Shown: positions 7,595-16,642, counted from the first letter of the stretch. The stretch is DNA of 51,400 bases from Candidatus Thiomargarita nelsonii (GCA_000785145.2 JSZA02000035.1:1-51400), one strand, 5' to 3'. The notes: generated by a model not told the origin, from the sequence alone. Numbers and translations are program-made.

Positions 7595-7931
7595 AGTAGC
7601 TTTCTCAGGGGAAGAACAAAGCCTCGCAATAATATGGCAATGGTATGAGGATATTCAAGCCGCATTGAATGGTTATCAACGTGAGATTCTTAATGCCCTT
7701 TTTCAAGGAAAGTCCGTTAATGAACCTTTTTTATTTATGACAAAAGAAAACGTGCTTGACTATTTTGCTAAGCAAAAAACAGAATTAGAAAATTTTCAAA
7801 ATGCCTCAAAGCTGCGTCATTGGTTGGCGCATGGTAGATATTGGACACCCAAATTAGGTAGAAGTTACAATTTGAATACCATTTTTGATATTGCTGAACA
7901 ATTGCTGAATGAACTCCAAATTAATTCATAA
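7587..7931 (+). CDS. Small HEPN-like protein with R-x4-H motif
   Basis: The 114-residue helical protein contains KLRHWLAHGRYW, giving Arg77-x4-His82, the HEPN RNase signature, placed before a further helix as in HEPN folds. No other domain is present. The start ATG lies inside the last codons of the preceding gene (8-nt overlap). HEPN proteins of this size are often toxins or abortive-infection RNases, which makes the pair a candidate toxin-antitoxin or defence unit. The alternative is a small structural HEPN protein with no catalysis. The motif is clear; the function is inference. Confidence 0.7.
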   Translation: MTKVAFSGEEQSLAIIWQWYEDIQAALNGYQREILNALFQGKSVNEPFLFMTKENVLDYFAKQKTELENFQNASKLRHWLAHGRYWTPKLGRSYNLNTIFDIAEQLLNELQINS

Positions 7932-7981
7932 ATGGCAAATTGAGTGAGGTAACAAAATCACAATTTTTATATTGAGAAACT

Positions 7982-9388
7982 ATGCATATAATCCAATGGC
8001 GTAATCACTTACTACTCCTAATCATAGGACTCTATCTCATCCTCAATAACGGCTTTATGCAATTACGAGTGCCGCCGACTGCGGGAGCAGGAGTACCTAT
8101 TGGAGAAATCATTCTCATTCTATCATTATTGAGCCTTCATTACGGCAAAGTGCTTGGCAAATTATCAGCCACTGTCGTATTATGGCCTTTTTTAATCTGG
8201 TGGCTCTTTGGACTTGGACATGCCTTATTAGATACTAGAGCCTATGGATTCTGGGCTTTGCGAGATGCCACCCATGTGATTGAATCACTCTTTTTGATAG
8301 TGGGATTTGCTTTTGCAACCCGCCTAAGCGCACTACAACAATTTTTTCGCTGGTTGCCGCTGCTTTTAATAATTGGAGTCATTTATGCACTCACTTACCC
8401 AATTTCAAAATACCTCACCCCATTTTCTCCCAAAGTGTTAGCGGGTGCGGGCTATCAAATATCATTATTGTTTAATTATGTTAATGCCCCTATTATTCTG
8501 ATAACCGCTGCCATTAGCTTATTACTATTTAGCCGTTCCTATGTTGAACAACAGCGAAATCTATTGATTGCCGTGCTGCTATTAGGATTTACAATTTTTT
8601 TATTTCAAGCGCGTACTATTTACTTACAACTCATTGCCTTGATTGGATTATTTGCCATTTATCGCCGTGACGTATTTGGAAAAAGCCTTATTGGTATCCT
8701 ATTCTTAGTCATGTTTTTAATGGCACTGCCTTTACTGGATTTGCAGATTAAGGGGCGTTTGGGTCAAACGCTCTCTTTTGAGTTTTTGCTAAATCATTTT
8801 CTAGCGATTGGCGGTATTGCAACGCCCGGACTTGAAGGCTCAGCAAAAGGAGTGTCACAACGCCTTGATTGGTGGAAAAGCATTTATGAACAATTGACGG
8901 CAGGTTTTATTCCCTTATTAACTGGATTGGGATACGGCATTCCCCTGACTGATTTTCATGTTCGTCCAGGCGTGATTGTCCGTGAACCGCATAACTCCTA
9001 TATTTCTATTGTTGGACGTTTAGGATTAATTGGATTGTTTGCCTGGGTATGGATGCACGCCATGTTGTTAATTGTTTGGCAACGTTGTTATAAACTTTGT
9101 CAAACTTTACACTGGCGTGATGGGCAAAATTATTTGTTAATCTTGATGAGTTTTTTTGTTTTGATTTGGGTTTTATGCCTTGGGGAAGATGGGCTTGAAA
9201 AACCCTATAATGCTATTCCTTATTACTTTTTCTGGGGGATTGTTTTGGGTTTATATTATCAGTTACACACAAATCTCTGTGGGCGGACTTGGGAATTGAG
9301 TACCGAACAAACCCGCCAAATGACCCAACTTCTGGATAAAGTGATAAAAGCTGATTTTTCAGTCAAGGTGGAAATTTGCAAGGAATAG
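7982..9388 (+). CDS. O-antigen ligase/Wzy-type polysaccharide polymerase
   Basis: The 468-residue protein is nearly all membrane helices (about 11-12 hydrophobic segments, starting LLLLIIGLYLILNNGF). The large periplasmic loop holds WKSIYEQLTAGFIPLLTGLG and the family motif REPHNSYISIVGRLGLIG, the Wzy_C/WaaL hallmark PHN. Such proteins join undecaprenol-linked units or ligate glycans in the periplasm. A hydrophilic cytoplasmic tail of about 45 residues follows the last helix. It is the only intact polymerase-type gene in the window; a truncated paralogue lies at 36156. Polymerase and ligase cannot be separated by sequence alone. Confidence 0.85.
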   Translation: MHIIQWRNHLLLLIIGLYLILNNGFMQLRVPPTAGAGVPIGEIILILSLLSLHYGKVLGKLSATVVLWPFLIWWLFGLGHALLDTRAYGFWALRDATHVIESLFLIVGFAFATRLSALQQFFRWLPLLLIIGVIYALTYPISKYLTPFSPKVLAGAGYQISLLFNYVNAPIILITAAISLLLFSRSYVEQQRNLLIAVLLLGFTIFLFQARTIYLQLIALIGLFAIYRRDVFGKSLIGILFLVMFLMALPLLDLQIKGRLGQTLSFEFLLNHFLAIGGIATPGLEGSAKGVSQRLDWWKSIYEQLTAGFIPLLTGLGYGIPLTDFHVRPGVIVREPHNSYISIVGRLGLIGLFAWVWMHAMLLIVWQRCYKLCQTLHWRDGQNYLLILMSFFVLIWVLCLGEDGLEKPYNAIPYYFFWGIVLGLYYQLHTNLCGRTWELSTEQTRQMTQLLDKVIKADFSVKVEICKE

Positions 9389-9398
9389 TTGTAATTTC

Positions 9399-9478
9399 GT
9401 AGGGGCAAACGGGTGTGTTTGCCCGTCACGTATGATATTGTAGGGTGGATTGGGCGTCCCGCCCACCCTTGCTATTTT
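9399..9478. repeat. GTAGGGGCAAAC and GTAGGGTGG repeat cluster
   Basis: GTAGGGGCAAACGGGTGTG is followed by TTTGCCC, an inverted pair (GGGCAAAC/GTTTGCCC-like). GTAGGGTGGATTGGGCG then CCCGCCCACC follows. It lies just after the polymerase gene and may end its transcript; it belongs to the dispersed families seen at 902, 1268 and 11125. Confidence 0.55.
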
Positions 9479-9650
9479 TTTGTAGCGAGAACTCGTAATC
9501 CACCGTATAGAGCTAACATTTGTAATGTCCGGTGCATCAATACCGTTTTCAATGAAGTTGCGGTTAATGGTGAGAAGCGTATAAATTTTATATCTTCAAA
9601 TCCGCTTTGTTCTAACATCTTTTTAAGGAATGAAAAATTAAACAGAATTA
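9472..9650 (-). pseudogene. SAM-dependent methyltransferase C-terminal fragment
   Basis: The minus strand reads FSFLKKMLEQSGFEDIKFIR, then TATSLKTVLMHRTLQMLALYG and LRVLATKK. This is the usual last helix-strand pair of class I methyltransferases (the LLEQAGFEDI type). The SAM-binding N-terminal domain is missing. The orientation is opposite to the flanking genes, like the GT2 fossil at 540-860. It is non-functional. Confidence 0.6.
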
Positions 9651-9659
9651 GATACATTT

Positions 9660-10201
9660 TCAGAACGACAATAATAACATAATTGTTTGATATACATTGT
9701 TTTAATATTTTATTTTTATGGACAAAAAATCAATACTTATTTTTAAGTTTGAGTGCGTAAGTCCTAGATTACATGACTTTCGGCTAAATTAAAAATTGTC
9801 TTTGCCGGAGCAGGTTTGCAACCTAAGTTCTCTACGAGATGACGTTTGAATTTCAGGTTGCATACCTTATCCCGCGAACGAACCTCGCTGTTATAGGCCA
9901 ATATTTTAAATTAAATCATTGTAATTATTATCACGTTCACAAACCAACACCACCTCAGGAATATTGCATATTTGTATTGATTTTAAAAGCTTATCTTATA
10001 AATGTGACAACTATACTTGGCACCTTCATAATTTTTGTCATCTCGATGAGATGAGAAATCTTTGGTGGCACCAATAAGATTTCTCCGCTCAAAGAAATGA
10101 CAAAAAAGCTCAATTTATGAGGATGTTTAGTATAATTGATTTTATGCTACACTCTCTAACACATTTTTTTGACAATATCAATTTAAAGAGTAGCTATTCA
10201 T
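9660..10201. other. Non-coding stretch before licD with one hairpin repeat
   Basis: About 540 nt of AT-rich sequence without a convincing gene. At 10032-10106, TTTTTGTCAT pairs with ATGACAAAAA, and inside it GAGAAATCTT pairs with AAGATTTCTC. This nested hairpin resembles the GTCAT...AAGATTTCTC repeat at 35991-36110. The last 60 nt (TTGACA-like at about 10170, then AT-rich sequence) could hold the licD promoter, but no clean sigma-70 pair was found. Confidence 0.5.
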
Positions 10202-11098
10202 ATGGATTTCGATTTTCCTTACACTGATGAAGAAAAAGCCATCTTACGAAAATGGCAAGTCTGTCAACTAGCCTGTTTGTCTAAGACACATACCTTTATG
10301 CAGGCAGAAGGTTTAAACTACTGGATAGATTGTGGTACATTGTTAGGCGCGATAAGACACAAAGCATTTGTCCCTTGGGACGATGATATTGATCTGTGTC
10401 TGCTTGAGGCTGATTTTCTCACACTAAGACAAAAAGCGAAACAGATACCTGAATTGGGGAAAAATTTTGGCATCAGCATTCATCTCTCCTCCCATGATCC
10501 CTATTATATTGGTATCGGTTTATCTGGCTTGCCAAGAAATTCGATTGATATTTATTGCGTACAGCGATTCCGGTTTGGGCGGATGTCTGTGATTTTAAAA
10601 AAAATCAATCGGAAATTATATTTTCTGGCACGTCACTTTGAATTTGATGGCACTTTTCCCGATGGCGATAAACAGGGTAAAAAACGTTTTTTTCCTAGCT
10701 TAGAGGGGCTTAGGGCAATCTTTAAAAAAAAGCACTCTTGGAGAGGCCGCGCCCAGATAGGATTATTGCCGTTTGCCCCCTTATTGCGTCTGATTGTACC
10801 ACTCATGGGCTTAAGCGTTCGGCTGCTGCTCAAATACCTCCAAACACCCGATGGAAAATTCGTATCATATCATCTCAACTCAAGGTTTTGTTTTGAAACC
10901 TCAGTGCAAGCCAGCACGGTCTTTCCACTTTCATTATTGGAATTTGAAGGACAGTTGTTTTATGCGCCCTCTAATCCACATCAGTATTTGGTTGCCCTAT
11001 ACGGTGATTATAAAACGCCGCCCCCCTTATCGAATCGGGTGATTTCTCATTATACATTAGAAGAAATACGGCAGTTTTTGAATGAATTAAAGCTGTAG
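10202..11098 (+). CDS. licD: LicD-family phospho(no)transferase
   Basis: The 298-residue cytoplasmic protein has the LicD/fukutin core: LNYWIDCGTLLGAIRHKAF followed by VPWDDDIDLCLLE, with the metal-binding DDDID cluster near residues 60-64. LicD proteins move phosphocholine or related groups from a CDP/CMP carrier to glycans. A conserved-looking C-terminal Y..NSRFCFETS and HQYLVALYGDYKTPP (the LicD 'YG.Y..PP' ending) supports full length. The next genes make and activate 2-aminoethylphosphonate, so the inferred donor is CMP-AEP and the product an AEP-decorated polysaccharide. The donor assignment is context-based; phosphocholine cannot be ruled out, but no choline genes are present. Confidence 0.85.
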   Translation: MDFDFPYTDEEKAILRKWQVCQLACLSKTHTFMQAEGLNYWIDCGTLLGAIRHKAFVPWDDDIDLCLLEADFLTLRQKAKQIPELGKNFGISIHLSSHDPYYIGIGLSGLPRNSIDIYCVQRFRFGRMSVILKKINRKLYFLARHFEFDGTFPDGDKQGKKRFFPSLEGLRAIFKKKHSWRGRAQIGLLPFAPLLRLIVPLMGLSVRLLLKYLQTPDGKFVSYHLNSRFCFETSVQASTVFPLSLLEFEGQLFYAPSNPHQYLVALYGDYKTPPPLSNRVISHYTLEEIRQFLNELKL

Positions 11099-11124
11099 TG
11101 CCCATAGAACCAAGCTTTCAAATA

Positions 11125-11152
11125 TTGTAGGGGCAATCCCTTGTGGTTGCCC
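11125..11152. repeat. GTAGGGGCAATC repeat in the aepX leader
   Basis: TTGTAGGGGCAATCCCTTG then TGGTTGCCC, the same unit as in the MITE copies at 1268 and 36678. It lies in the 122-nt gap between licD and the PEP mutase start, so it may partly terminate or process the transcript between the transferase and the biosynthetic genes. Confidence 0.7.
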
Positions 11153-11220
11153 TTAGCATTATATTATTTGAGAGTTGCCTAATCGTCAAACCCAATCTCA
11201 GCCAAATACTTACTGAATTT

Positions 11221-12846
11221 ATGCCTAAAAAAACGACTCAACTGAAACATCTTATTACTTCCTCTCAATTAGAATTCCTGATGGAAGCCCATAATGGCAT
11301 CAGTGCTAAAATTGTTGAGGAAGCGGGATTTAAAGGAATCTGGGGCAGCGGATTATCAATCGCCGCCCAGTTCGGTGTGCGAGATAACAATGAAGCCAGT
11401 TGGACGCAGGTGCTGGAAGTGGTGGAATTTATGGCGGATGCCACACAGATACCGATACTACTTGACGGCGACACTGGCTATGGTGACTTTAATAATATGC
11501 GCCGCTTGGTCAACAAGCTAGAACAACGCGCAGTGGCGGGTGTCTGCATTGAGGACAAACTTTTTCCGAAAACCAACAGTTTTATTGATGGCTCCGCACA
11601 ACCTTTGGCAGATATTCAAGAGTTCTGCGGCAAAATTAAGGCTGGTAAAGATGCACAACACGATGATGATTTTTGTATTGTCGCCCGGATTGAGGCGTTT
11701 ATCGCTGGCCATGGCTTAGAAGCCGCATTGCAACGTGCGAGGGCCTATCAGGCTGCTGGGGCGGATGCGATTTTGATCCATTCGGCGCGGCGAACCCCAT
11801 ATGAAGTGCTAGCGTTTAAACAGAACTGGGACGACCGTTGTCCGGTGATCATTGTGCCGACTAAATACTATGCCACCCCCACCGAAGTCTTCCGTGAAGA
11901 CGGATTTTCCATCGTTATTTGGGCCAATCAGACGCTGCGCTCTGCCGTGACTGCTATGCAAAAAACCGTTCAAACGATTAAACAGCGGGAAAATCTGTTG
12001 GCAATTGAAGATCAAATCGTGCCGGTGGCTGAAATTTTCCGCTTACAAGGGGCGGCTGAATTGCAAAAAGCGGAACAACGCTATTTGCCACCAAGAGTCA
12101 AGCCAGCAGCGGCTATTATCCTCGCCGCCTCACGAGGTGAGCAATTGAGAGAACTTACCGCGACTAAACCCAAAGTGATGCTGGAAATCGCCGGCAAACC
12201 CCTATTGGCACACAGCTTAGTCGCTTATCGGGAGATAGACATCAAAGATATTACGGTGGTGCGCGGTTACCAAAAAAACACGGTTAATTTACCCGGGGTG
12301 CATTATGTCGATAATGATGACTATGCAAATAGCGGCGAATTGCTCTCTCTACAAAAAGCACTAAACGCTAAATTTACCTCAGAACAAGACTTTGTGATAT
12401 GTTATGGCGATATCTTGTTTAAAAAATACATACCTGCCATCTTGTGTGAAACGGAGGCCGATTTTGTGATAGCGGTGGATACCCAGTGGCAGGAAAGTGC
12501 CAATCGCCACAGGCTGGCGGATTATGTCACTTGTACACAACCCAGTACGCGCACGGCTTTTTTTCAACCAGTTTATTTAACACACATGGCTGGTGATTTA
12601 GCGGCGCAAGCCATTGACGGTGAATGGATGGGATTTCTTAAAGTCAAACAGACAGCACTGTTGTTATTGCGGGAGACTTTGGCATCGTTGCTGGCGGATA
12701 GCAGACATAAAACAGCTAAAATGCCCTTGTTATTCAATACATTGATCAAGCAGGGTTATCAAATCCGAGTCATTTATACGACGGGTCACTGGCTGGATGT
12801 AGATAGCCTTGAGGATGTCGTCAATGCCAACGCGCTGTTTTCATAA
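11221..12846 (+). CDS. aepX: PEP mutase fused to a nucleotidyltransferase domain
   Basis: The protein has 541 residues. The N-terminal domain (about 1-290) is phosphoenolpyruvate mutase, which turns PEP into phosphonopyruvate, the first C-P bond step: [20 protein letters not shown], metal-site GDTGYG (83-88) and the gating loop [11 protein letters not shown] (111-121) are all present. The C-terminal domain (about 297-541) is a sugar-nucleotidyltransferase fold, [20 protein letters not shown], then [16 protein letters not shown] and CYGDILF. The glycine-rich AAGxGxR is changed to AASRGEQ. The frame is open from 11143, but that part is the dispersed repeat; ATG 11221 fits the family N-terminus. 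The gene heads a tight phosphonate operon. The C-domain may activate AEP or another phosphonate. Confidence 0.93.
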   Translation: MPKKTTQLKHLITSSQLEFLMEAHNGISAKIVEEAGFKGIWGSGLSIAAQFGVRDNNEASWTQVLEVVEFMADATQIPILLDGDTGYGDFNNMRRLVNKLEQRAVAGVCIEDKLFPKTNSFIDGSAQPLADIQEFCGKIKAGKDAQHDDDFCIVARIEAFIAGHGLEAALQRARAYQAAGADAILIHSARRTPYEVLAFKQNWDDRCPVIIVPTKYYATPTEVFREDGFSIVIWANQTLRSAVTAMQKTVQTIKQRENLLAIEDQIVPVAEIFRLQGAAELQKAEQRYLPPRVKPAAAIILAASRGEQLRELTATKPKVMLEIAGKPLLAHSLVAYREIDIKDITVVRGYQKNTVNLPGVHYVDNDDYANSGELLSLQKALNAKFTSEQDFVICYGDILFKKYIPAILCETEADFVIAVDTQWQESANRHRLADYVTCTQPSTRTAFFQPVYLTHMAGDLAAQAIDGEWMGFLKVKQTALLLLRETLASLLADSRHKTAKMPLLFNTLIKQGYQIRVIYTTGHWLDVDSLEDVVNANALFS

Positions 12847-12858
12847 AGGAGAAAAATC

Positions 12859-14016
12859 TTGATTCAAGCACCGGATTTTATCGAAGCGGCAAAAGTACGA
12901 GGCTTTCAGTTGTACACCGGGGTACCTTGCTCTTATCTAAAACCTTTTATTAATTACGTGATTGATTCTCCCGATACCCATTATGTAGGGGCCACTAATG
13001 AAGGCGATGCGGTGGCAATAGGGGCAGGTTCTGAACTGGGCGGTAAACCTGCCGTGGTCATGTTTCAAAATTCTGGACTTGGTAATGCGGTTAATCCGCT
13101 CAGTTCTCTAACTTATATATTTAAGATACCGGTATTATTGATCATCACCTTGCGTGGTGAACCGGGCGGGCCAGTGGATGAGCCGCAACACCAGTTAATG
13201 GGAGCGATGACCACATCATTACTTGAGCTTTTACAAATACCTTGGGAATACTTTCCAACGGAGACGAGCGAAATTGGCAATGCCCTTCATAGAGCGACCA
13301 CTTTTATGGCTACACAACATACCCCTTATGCACTCGTCATGAAAAAAGGGGCAGTGGCAGCTTGGTCGATGACTTCACAACCTATTTCCCACCCATTTTA
13401 CCGTCTAGTTGAAGAGAACAAGCGGTCGCAGCCACAACACACGCGGTTTGAAATGTTACAGACAATTCAAGCCCAAGCAAGCACAAAAGAGCTTATCGTG
13501 GCGACCACTGGTTATACTGGCCGGGAACTTTATGCCTTGGGTGATCGGCCCAATCAACTTTACATGGTGGGTTCTATGGGTTGCGCCGCCAGTCTTGGTT
13601 TGGGGATGGCCTTGGCATGTCCAAGGCGGCGCGTGATTGTCATTGACGGCGATGGTGCGTTGTTGATGCGTCTGGGGGTATTAGCCACGATAGCTTATGA
13701 ACAACCGGCCAATTTCTTACTTATGGTACTGGATAATGAACAGTACGAATCCACCGGTGGGCAATCGACGGTCTCCCATTCAGTGGATTTTTGCGCCATT
13801 GCCGCTGCCAGTGGCTATGCTTCAGTGACACGCGCTGATACCCCTGCAAAGGTGGGGTCAATGATGGCTGCCCGTCAACCCGGCCCATCTTTTGTGCATG
13901 TCAAAATAAAGCCGGATACGCGCCCCAATCTGCCCCGCCCGACGGTGACACCACCGCAAGTTGCTGAAAGAATGCGACGCTTTCTACAAAGTGATGAAAA
14001 AAGGAATGCATTATGA
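12859..14016 (+). CDS. aepY: Phosphonopyruvate decarboxylase
   Basis: The 385-residue ThDP enzyme decarboxylates phosphonopyruvate to phosphonoacetaldehyde, the step that pulls the unfavourable mutase reaction forward. The N-terminal PYR-like domain includes YTGVPCSYLKPFINYV and ATNEGDAVAIGAGSELGGKP, with the catalytic Glu of the ThDP site. The C-terminal PP domain has VIDGDGALLMRLG and LMVLDNEQYESTGGQ, the GDG...DN metal-ThDP motif. The start is TTG at 12859, supported by AAAGGAG at 12846-12852. It overlaps aepZ by 4 nt (ATGA) and starts 12 nt after aepX. Confidence 0.93.
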   Translation: MIQAPDFIEAAKVRGFQLYTGVPCSYLKPFINYVIDSPDTHYVGATNEGDAVAIGAGSELGGKPAVVMFQNSGLGNAVNPLSSLTYIFKIPVLLIITLRGEPGGPVDEPQHQLMGAMTTSLLELLQIPWEYFPTETSEIGNALHRATTFMATQHTPYALVMKKGAVAAWSMTSQPISHPFYRLVEENKRSQPQHTRFEMLQTIQAQASTKELIVATTGYTGRELYALGDRPNQLYMVGSMGCAASLGLGMALACPRRRVIVIDGDGALLMRLGVLATIAYEQPANFLLMVLDNEQYESTGGQSTVSHSVDFCAIAAASGYASVTRADTPAKVGSMMAARQPGPSFVHVKIKPDTRPNLPRPTVTPPQVAERMRRFLQSDEKRNAL

Positions 14017-15101
14017 ATCGAATTTTACTACTCAACCCGGGTCCGGTAACGCTTTCTAAACGTGTCCGCCAAGCCCTGCTCCGTGAAGATATGTGTCACC
14101 GCGAAATGGAATTTGCCGCACTGACTCAAGATATTAAATCTAGGCTCAACCGAGTTTATCCTGATGCAAGGGATCAATTTGAAAGCGTTTTACTGACCGG
14201 CTCTGGCACTTGTGCGGTCGAAGCCATGCTGTCTTCGTTGGTCCCCACCTTTGGCAAAGCCTTGGTAGTCAGCAATGGTGTTTACGGTGAACGTATGGCT
14301 GCTATGTTGGCAGCGCATAGAAAACCTTTTATCCAAATTAAAGCCGATTGGACAACACCTATTGATCTAAAGCGTGTTGAGCAGCAACTCGCCAGTGATA
14401 ATAAGATCAGTCATGTGCTTAGTGTCCACCATGAAACCACCAGCGGCCGTTTGAACGACATACCCGCATTGGGACAACTTTGCAAGGTTTACAATAAACC
14501 GCTATTATTGGATGCCGTCAGCAGCTTTGGTGGTGAATACATCGACTGGCACAACTGGTCATTGGGCGCTGTGGCTGGGACGGCGAATAAATGTTTGCAT
14601 GGTGTACCCGGCATGGCGTTTGTATTGGTGGATAAAACCCGATTGCGTCAAGGGCATAGCCATACCCTATATCTTGATTTATTCAAATATTATCAAGAAC
14701 AACAAAATGGTTTTTCTCCTTTCACCCAAGCGGTGCAAGTCGCCTTTGCTTTGCAGGAAGCCCTGCGTGAGCTTGAGGAAACCGGCGGTTGGCAGGCACG
14801 TCATGCCCAATACCGGCGTTTGTCCACGCAGATTCGTCAGACATTGAACGATTTGGGTGTACGTCAACTGTTGAATGAGGCCAGTTATGCCTCCATGTTG
14901 ACTTCGTTTTATTTGCCTGAGGGTATGCGATATAACACTTTACATGACTCGATGCGACAAGCCGGATTTGTCATTTATGCCGGACAAGGTGCATTGGCTG
15001 ACAAAATTTTTAGGATCGCTAACATGGGCGATATTCAGGCGGATGATTTGCAAAACTTGCTAGAAACATTTACACGTATTTTTGGAAAAAACAATGGCTA
15101 A
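14013..15101 (+). CDS. aepZ: 2-Aminoethylphosphonate transaminase (AepZ/PhnW-like)
   Basis: The 362-residue class V PLP aminotransferase starts LLLNPGPVTLSKRVRQALL, has the HRE motif (DMCHREMEF), LLLDAVSSFGGEYIDW with the PLP-contacting Asp, and Schiff-base Lys in GTANKCLHGVPGMAFV (near residue 194). PhnW in degradation runs toward phosphonoacetaldehyde; here, next to aepX and aepY, it should make AEP from phosphonoacetaldehyde and an amino donor (usually alanine). The start overlaps aepY by 4 nt, and the end overlaps the cytidylyltransferase start by 8 nt. A serine-pyruvate or alanine-glyoxylate transaminase role is less likely in this context. Confidence 0.92.
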   Translation: MNRILLLNPGPVTLSKRVRQALLREDMCHREMEFAALTQDIKSRLNRVYPDARDQFESVLLTGSGTCAVEAMLSSLVPTFGKALVVSNGVYGERMAAMLAAHRKPFIQIKADWTTPIDLKRVEQQLASDNKISHVLSVHHETTSGRLNDIPALGQLCKVYNKPLLLDAVSSFGGEYIDWHNWSLGAVAGTANKCLHGVPGMAFVLVDKTRLRQGHSHTLYLDLFKYYQEQQNGFSPFTQAVQVAFALQEALRELEETGGWQARHAQYRRLSTQIRQTLNDLGVRQLLNEASYASMLTSFYLPEGMRYNTLHDSMRQAGFVIYAGQGALADKIFRIANMGDIQADDLQNLLETFTRIFGKNNG

Positions 15102-15861
15102 TCCGGTTACCACCGCTGTCATCCTTGCCGCTGGACTGGGTTCTCGGCTAAAGGCTTTAGGCACGGATAAACCCAAAGGTTTTCTGAAATTAGGTGAAAA
15201 ATCCATTATTGAGGAATCCATTGAGCGTTTGCACAACAGTGGTATTTGTAATATCATTATCGTGACTGGGCATCAAGCGGGATCTTATCACCAGTTGCAA
15301 AGTGCTTATCCGCAATTGATTAAAACCGTCCATAATCCTCTGTTTGCAGAGTCGGGCAGCATGTATTCATTATCCTTAGTGCGCGAGCGGGTACAAGAGG
15401 ATTTTTTATTATTAGAATCTGACTTGATCTATGAACAACGGGCTTTATCAGTTTGTCAGACTTATCCACAAGATAATGTGGTATTATTATCAGGCGAAAC
15501 GCAGGCAGGTGACGAGGTGTTTGTGGAAACCGACAGTCAAAACCGGTTGAAAGCCATGTCAAAAGACAGACATTTTTTAGGTGATAATATTGCTGGTGAA
15601 CTGGTGGGTATTTCAAAAATATCAATGCCGCTATTTCAAGTGATGCTCGACGCTGCGGATCGCCGCTTTCTTAAGACACTACAAGTGGATTATGAAACGG
15701 ATGGTTTGGTGGAAGCGGCCAAAACTTACCCTGTTTATTGTCAGGTTGTGGATGATTTAATCTGGACTGAGATTGATGATGAAAATCATCTTGAACGTGC
15801 TGTTGCGTTGATTTATCCGGCATTGTGTCACAAAAAGCTTAGAGAGAGGTCATTTTTATGA
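15094..15861 (+). CDS. pntC: PntC-like phosphonate cytidylyltransferase
   Basis: The 255-residue nucleotidyltransferase has an intact signature, VILAAGLGSRLKALGTDKPK, followed by LGEKSIIEESIERL, IVTGHQAG, NPLFAESGSMYSLSL and the metal-binding [10 protein letters not shown]. This is the layout of phosphocholine and phosphonate cytidylyltransferases (LicC/PntC). Sitting directly after aepXYZ, it is expected to make CMP-AEP from CTP and AEP, the donor for a LicD-like transferase. ATG 15094 overlaps the aepZ stop; a TTG at 15082 is possible. A 0.28-kb part (15310-15601) is duplicated in the mosaic at 19325-19616. Confidence 0.87.
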   Translation: MANPVTTAVILAAGLGSRLKALGTDKPKGFLKLGEKSIIEESIERLHNSGICNIIIVTGHQAGSYHQLQSAYPQLIKTVHNPLFAESGSMYSLSLVRERVQEDFLLLESDLIYEQRALSVCQTYPQDNVVLLSGETQAGDEVFVETDSQNRLKAMSKDRHFLGDNIAGELVGISKISMPLFQVMLDAADRRFLKTLQVDYETDGLVEAAKTYPVYCQVVDDLIWTEIDDENHLERAVALIYPALCHKKLRERSFL

Positions 15862-16634
15862 AGGCGATAATTTTAGCTGCAGGCCCTTCTTGTATGAGAC
15901 ATGGATTTCCAATATTTGCCAAACCGAAATGTCTTTATCATTATTATGGGCATATTATTTTGGAAAATAACATTAGGGTGTTAAACGCTTGTGGAATAAA
16001 TGACATCAGGGTCGTGGTCGGATATAAACACAAGGCGATAAAGAAATTTTGTCAAGAAAAAAACTTGAATGTAGAAATTGTATTTAACCGAAACTGGAAA
16101 AATGACGCGGTTAAGTCTTTACTGGTGGGCATTGAAAATGTGACCGATGATATTTTATTGCTTGAGGGGGATAATTTGTGGACTGATATCAACCACATAA
16201 AAAATGTGATGGCCTGCCAAGCACCTCTTGTACGCACAAAGCTAAAAAAACCTTGGGGGAAATCTATAGACGAAGACTATAGGGGTGATGTCTCTCACAA
16301 TCTCTGCAAAATGACCGGAGAAGTTCTAGCTGATTTAACCCAAAAAGCATATCAGTATAAAAAAAAATACACCCAAAAATATGCTCAACATATTGGTGGG
16401 CGCATCAATGACGGTTCTGGTATTGCTCTTGGCTTCACGGTAATAGGTTTTTTTATCAACAATAAAGGTTTAATAGGAGAGGTATCCAGAGAAGAGCAAT
16501 TGCCAGATTTGGATTACTATTGGCAAACAGACGAATATAAAAACAGCCATTTCCTTGTTCAATTAAAGTCGAGGGGTTATAACAAGTTATTTAAATTATT
16601 AGGGAAATTAAAAATAATATTTAAAAAACGGTAA
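15858..16634 (+). CDS. Second, divergent nucleotidyltransferase
   Basis: The 258-residue protein begins MKAIILAAGPSCMRHGFPIF and then AKPKCLYHYYGHIILENNI, a nucleotidyltransferase fold with the glycine-rich loop altered (AAGPSC in place of AAGxGxR) but the Lys of KPK kept. VVVGYKHKAIKKF, VFNRNWKNDAVKSLLVG and DDILLLEGDNLWTD match the N..W....SL...L and acidic metal blocks of the PntC/LicC family. The last residues are basic (KLKIIFKKR). It overlaps pntC by 4 nt and is the last gene before a hairpin. It may activate a second phosphonate, phosphocholine-like or polyol head group; the substrate is unknown. Confidence 0.7.
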   Translation: MKAIILAAGPSCMRHGFPIFAKPKCLYHYYGHIILENNIRVLNACGINDIRVVVGYKHKAIKKFCQEKNLNVEIVFNRNWKNDAVKSLLVGIENVTDDILLLEGDNLWTDINHIKNVMACQAPLVRTKLKKPWGKSIDEDYRGDVSHNLCKMTGEVLADLTQKAYQYKKKYTQKYAQHIGGRINDGSGIALGFTVIGFFINNKGLIGEVSREEQLPDLDYYWQTDEYKNSHFLVQLKSRGYNKLFKLLGKLKIIFKKR

Positions 16635-16642
16635 TCTCACCT

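Noticed and set aside
7127..7931. Classical HEPN-MNT toxin-antitoxin pair
   Set aside because: The 155-residue partner has no GSxxRGxxxxxSDxD nucleotidyltransferase motif, so this known type does not apply.
9839..10054. 71-codon open frame in the gap before licD
   Set aside because: No ribosome-binding site, unusual composition and overlap with the hairpin repeat at 10032; no family likeness.
12379..12567. Minus-strand frame inside aepX
   Set aside because: A shadow of the nucleotidyltransferase domain with no ribosome-binding site or conserved content.
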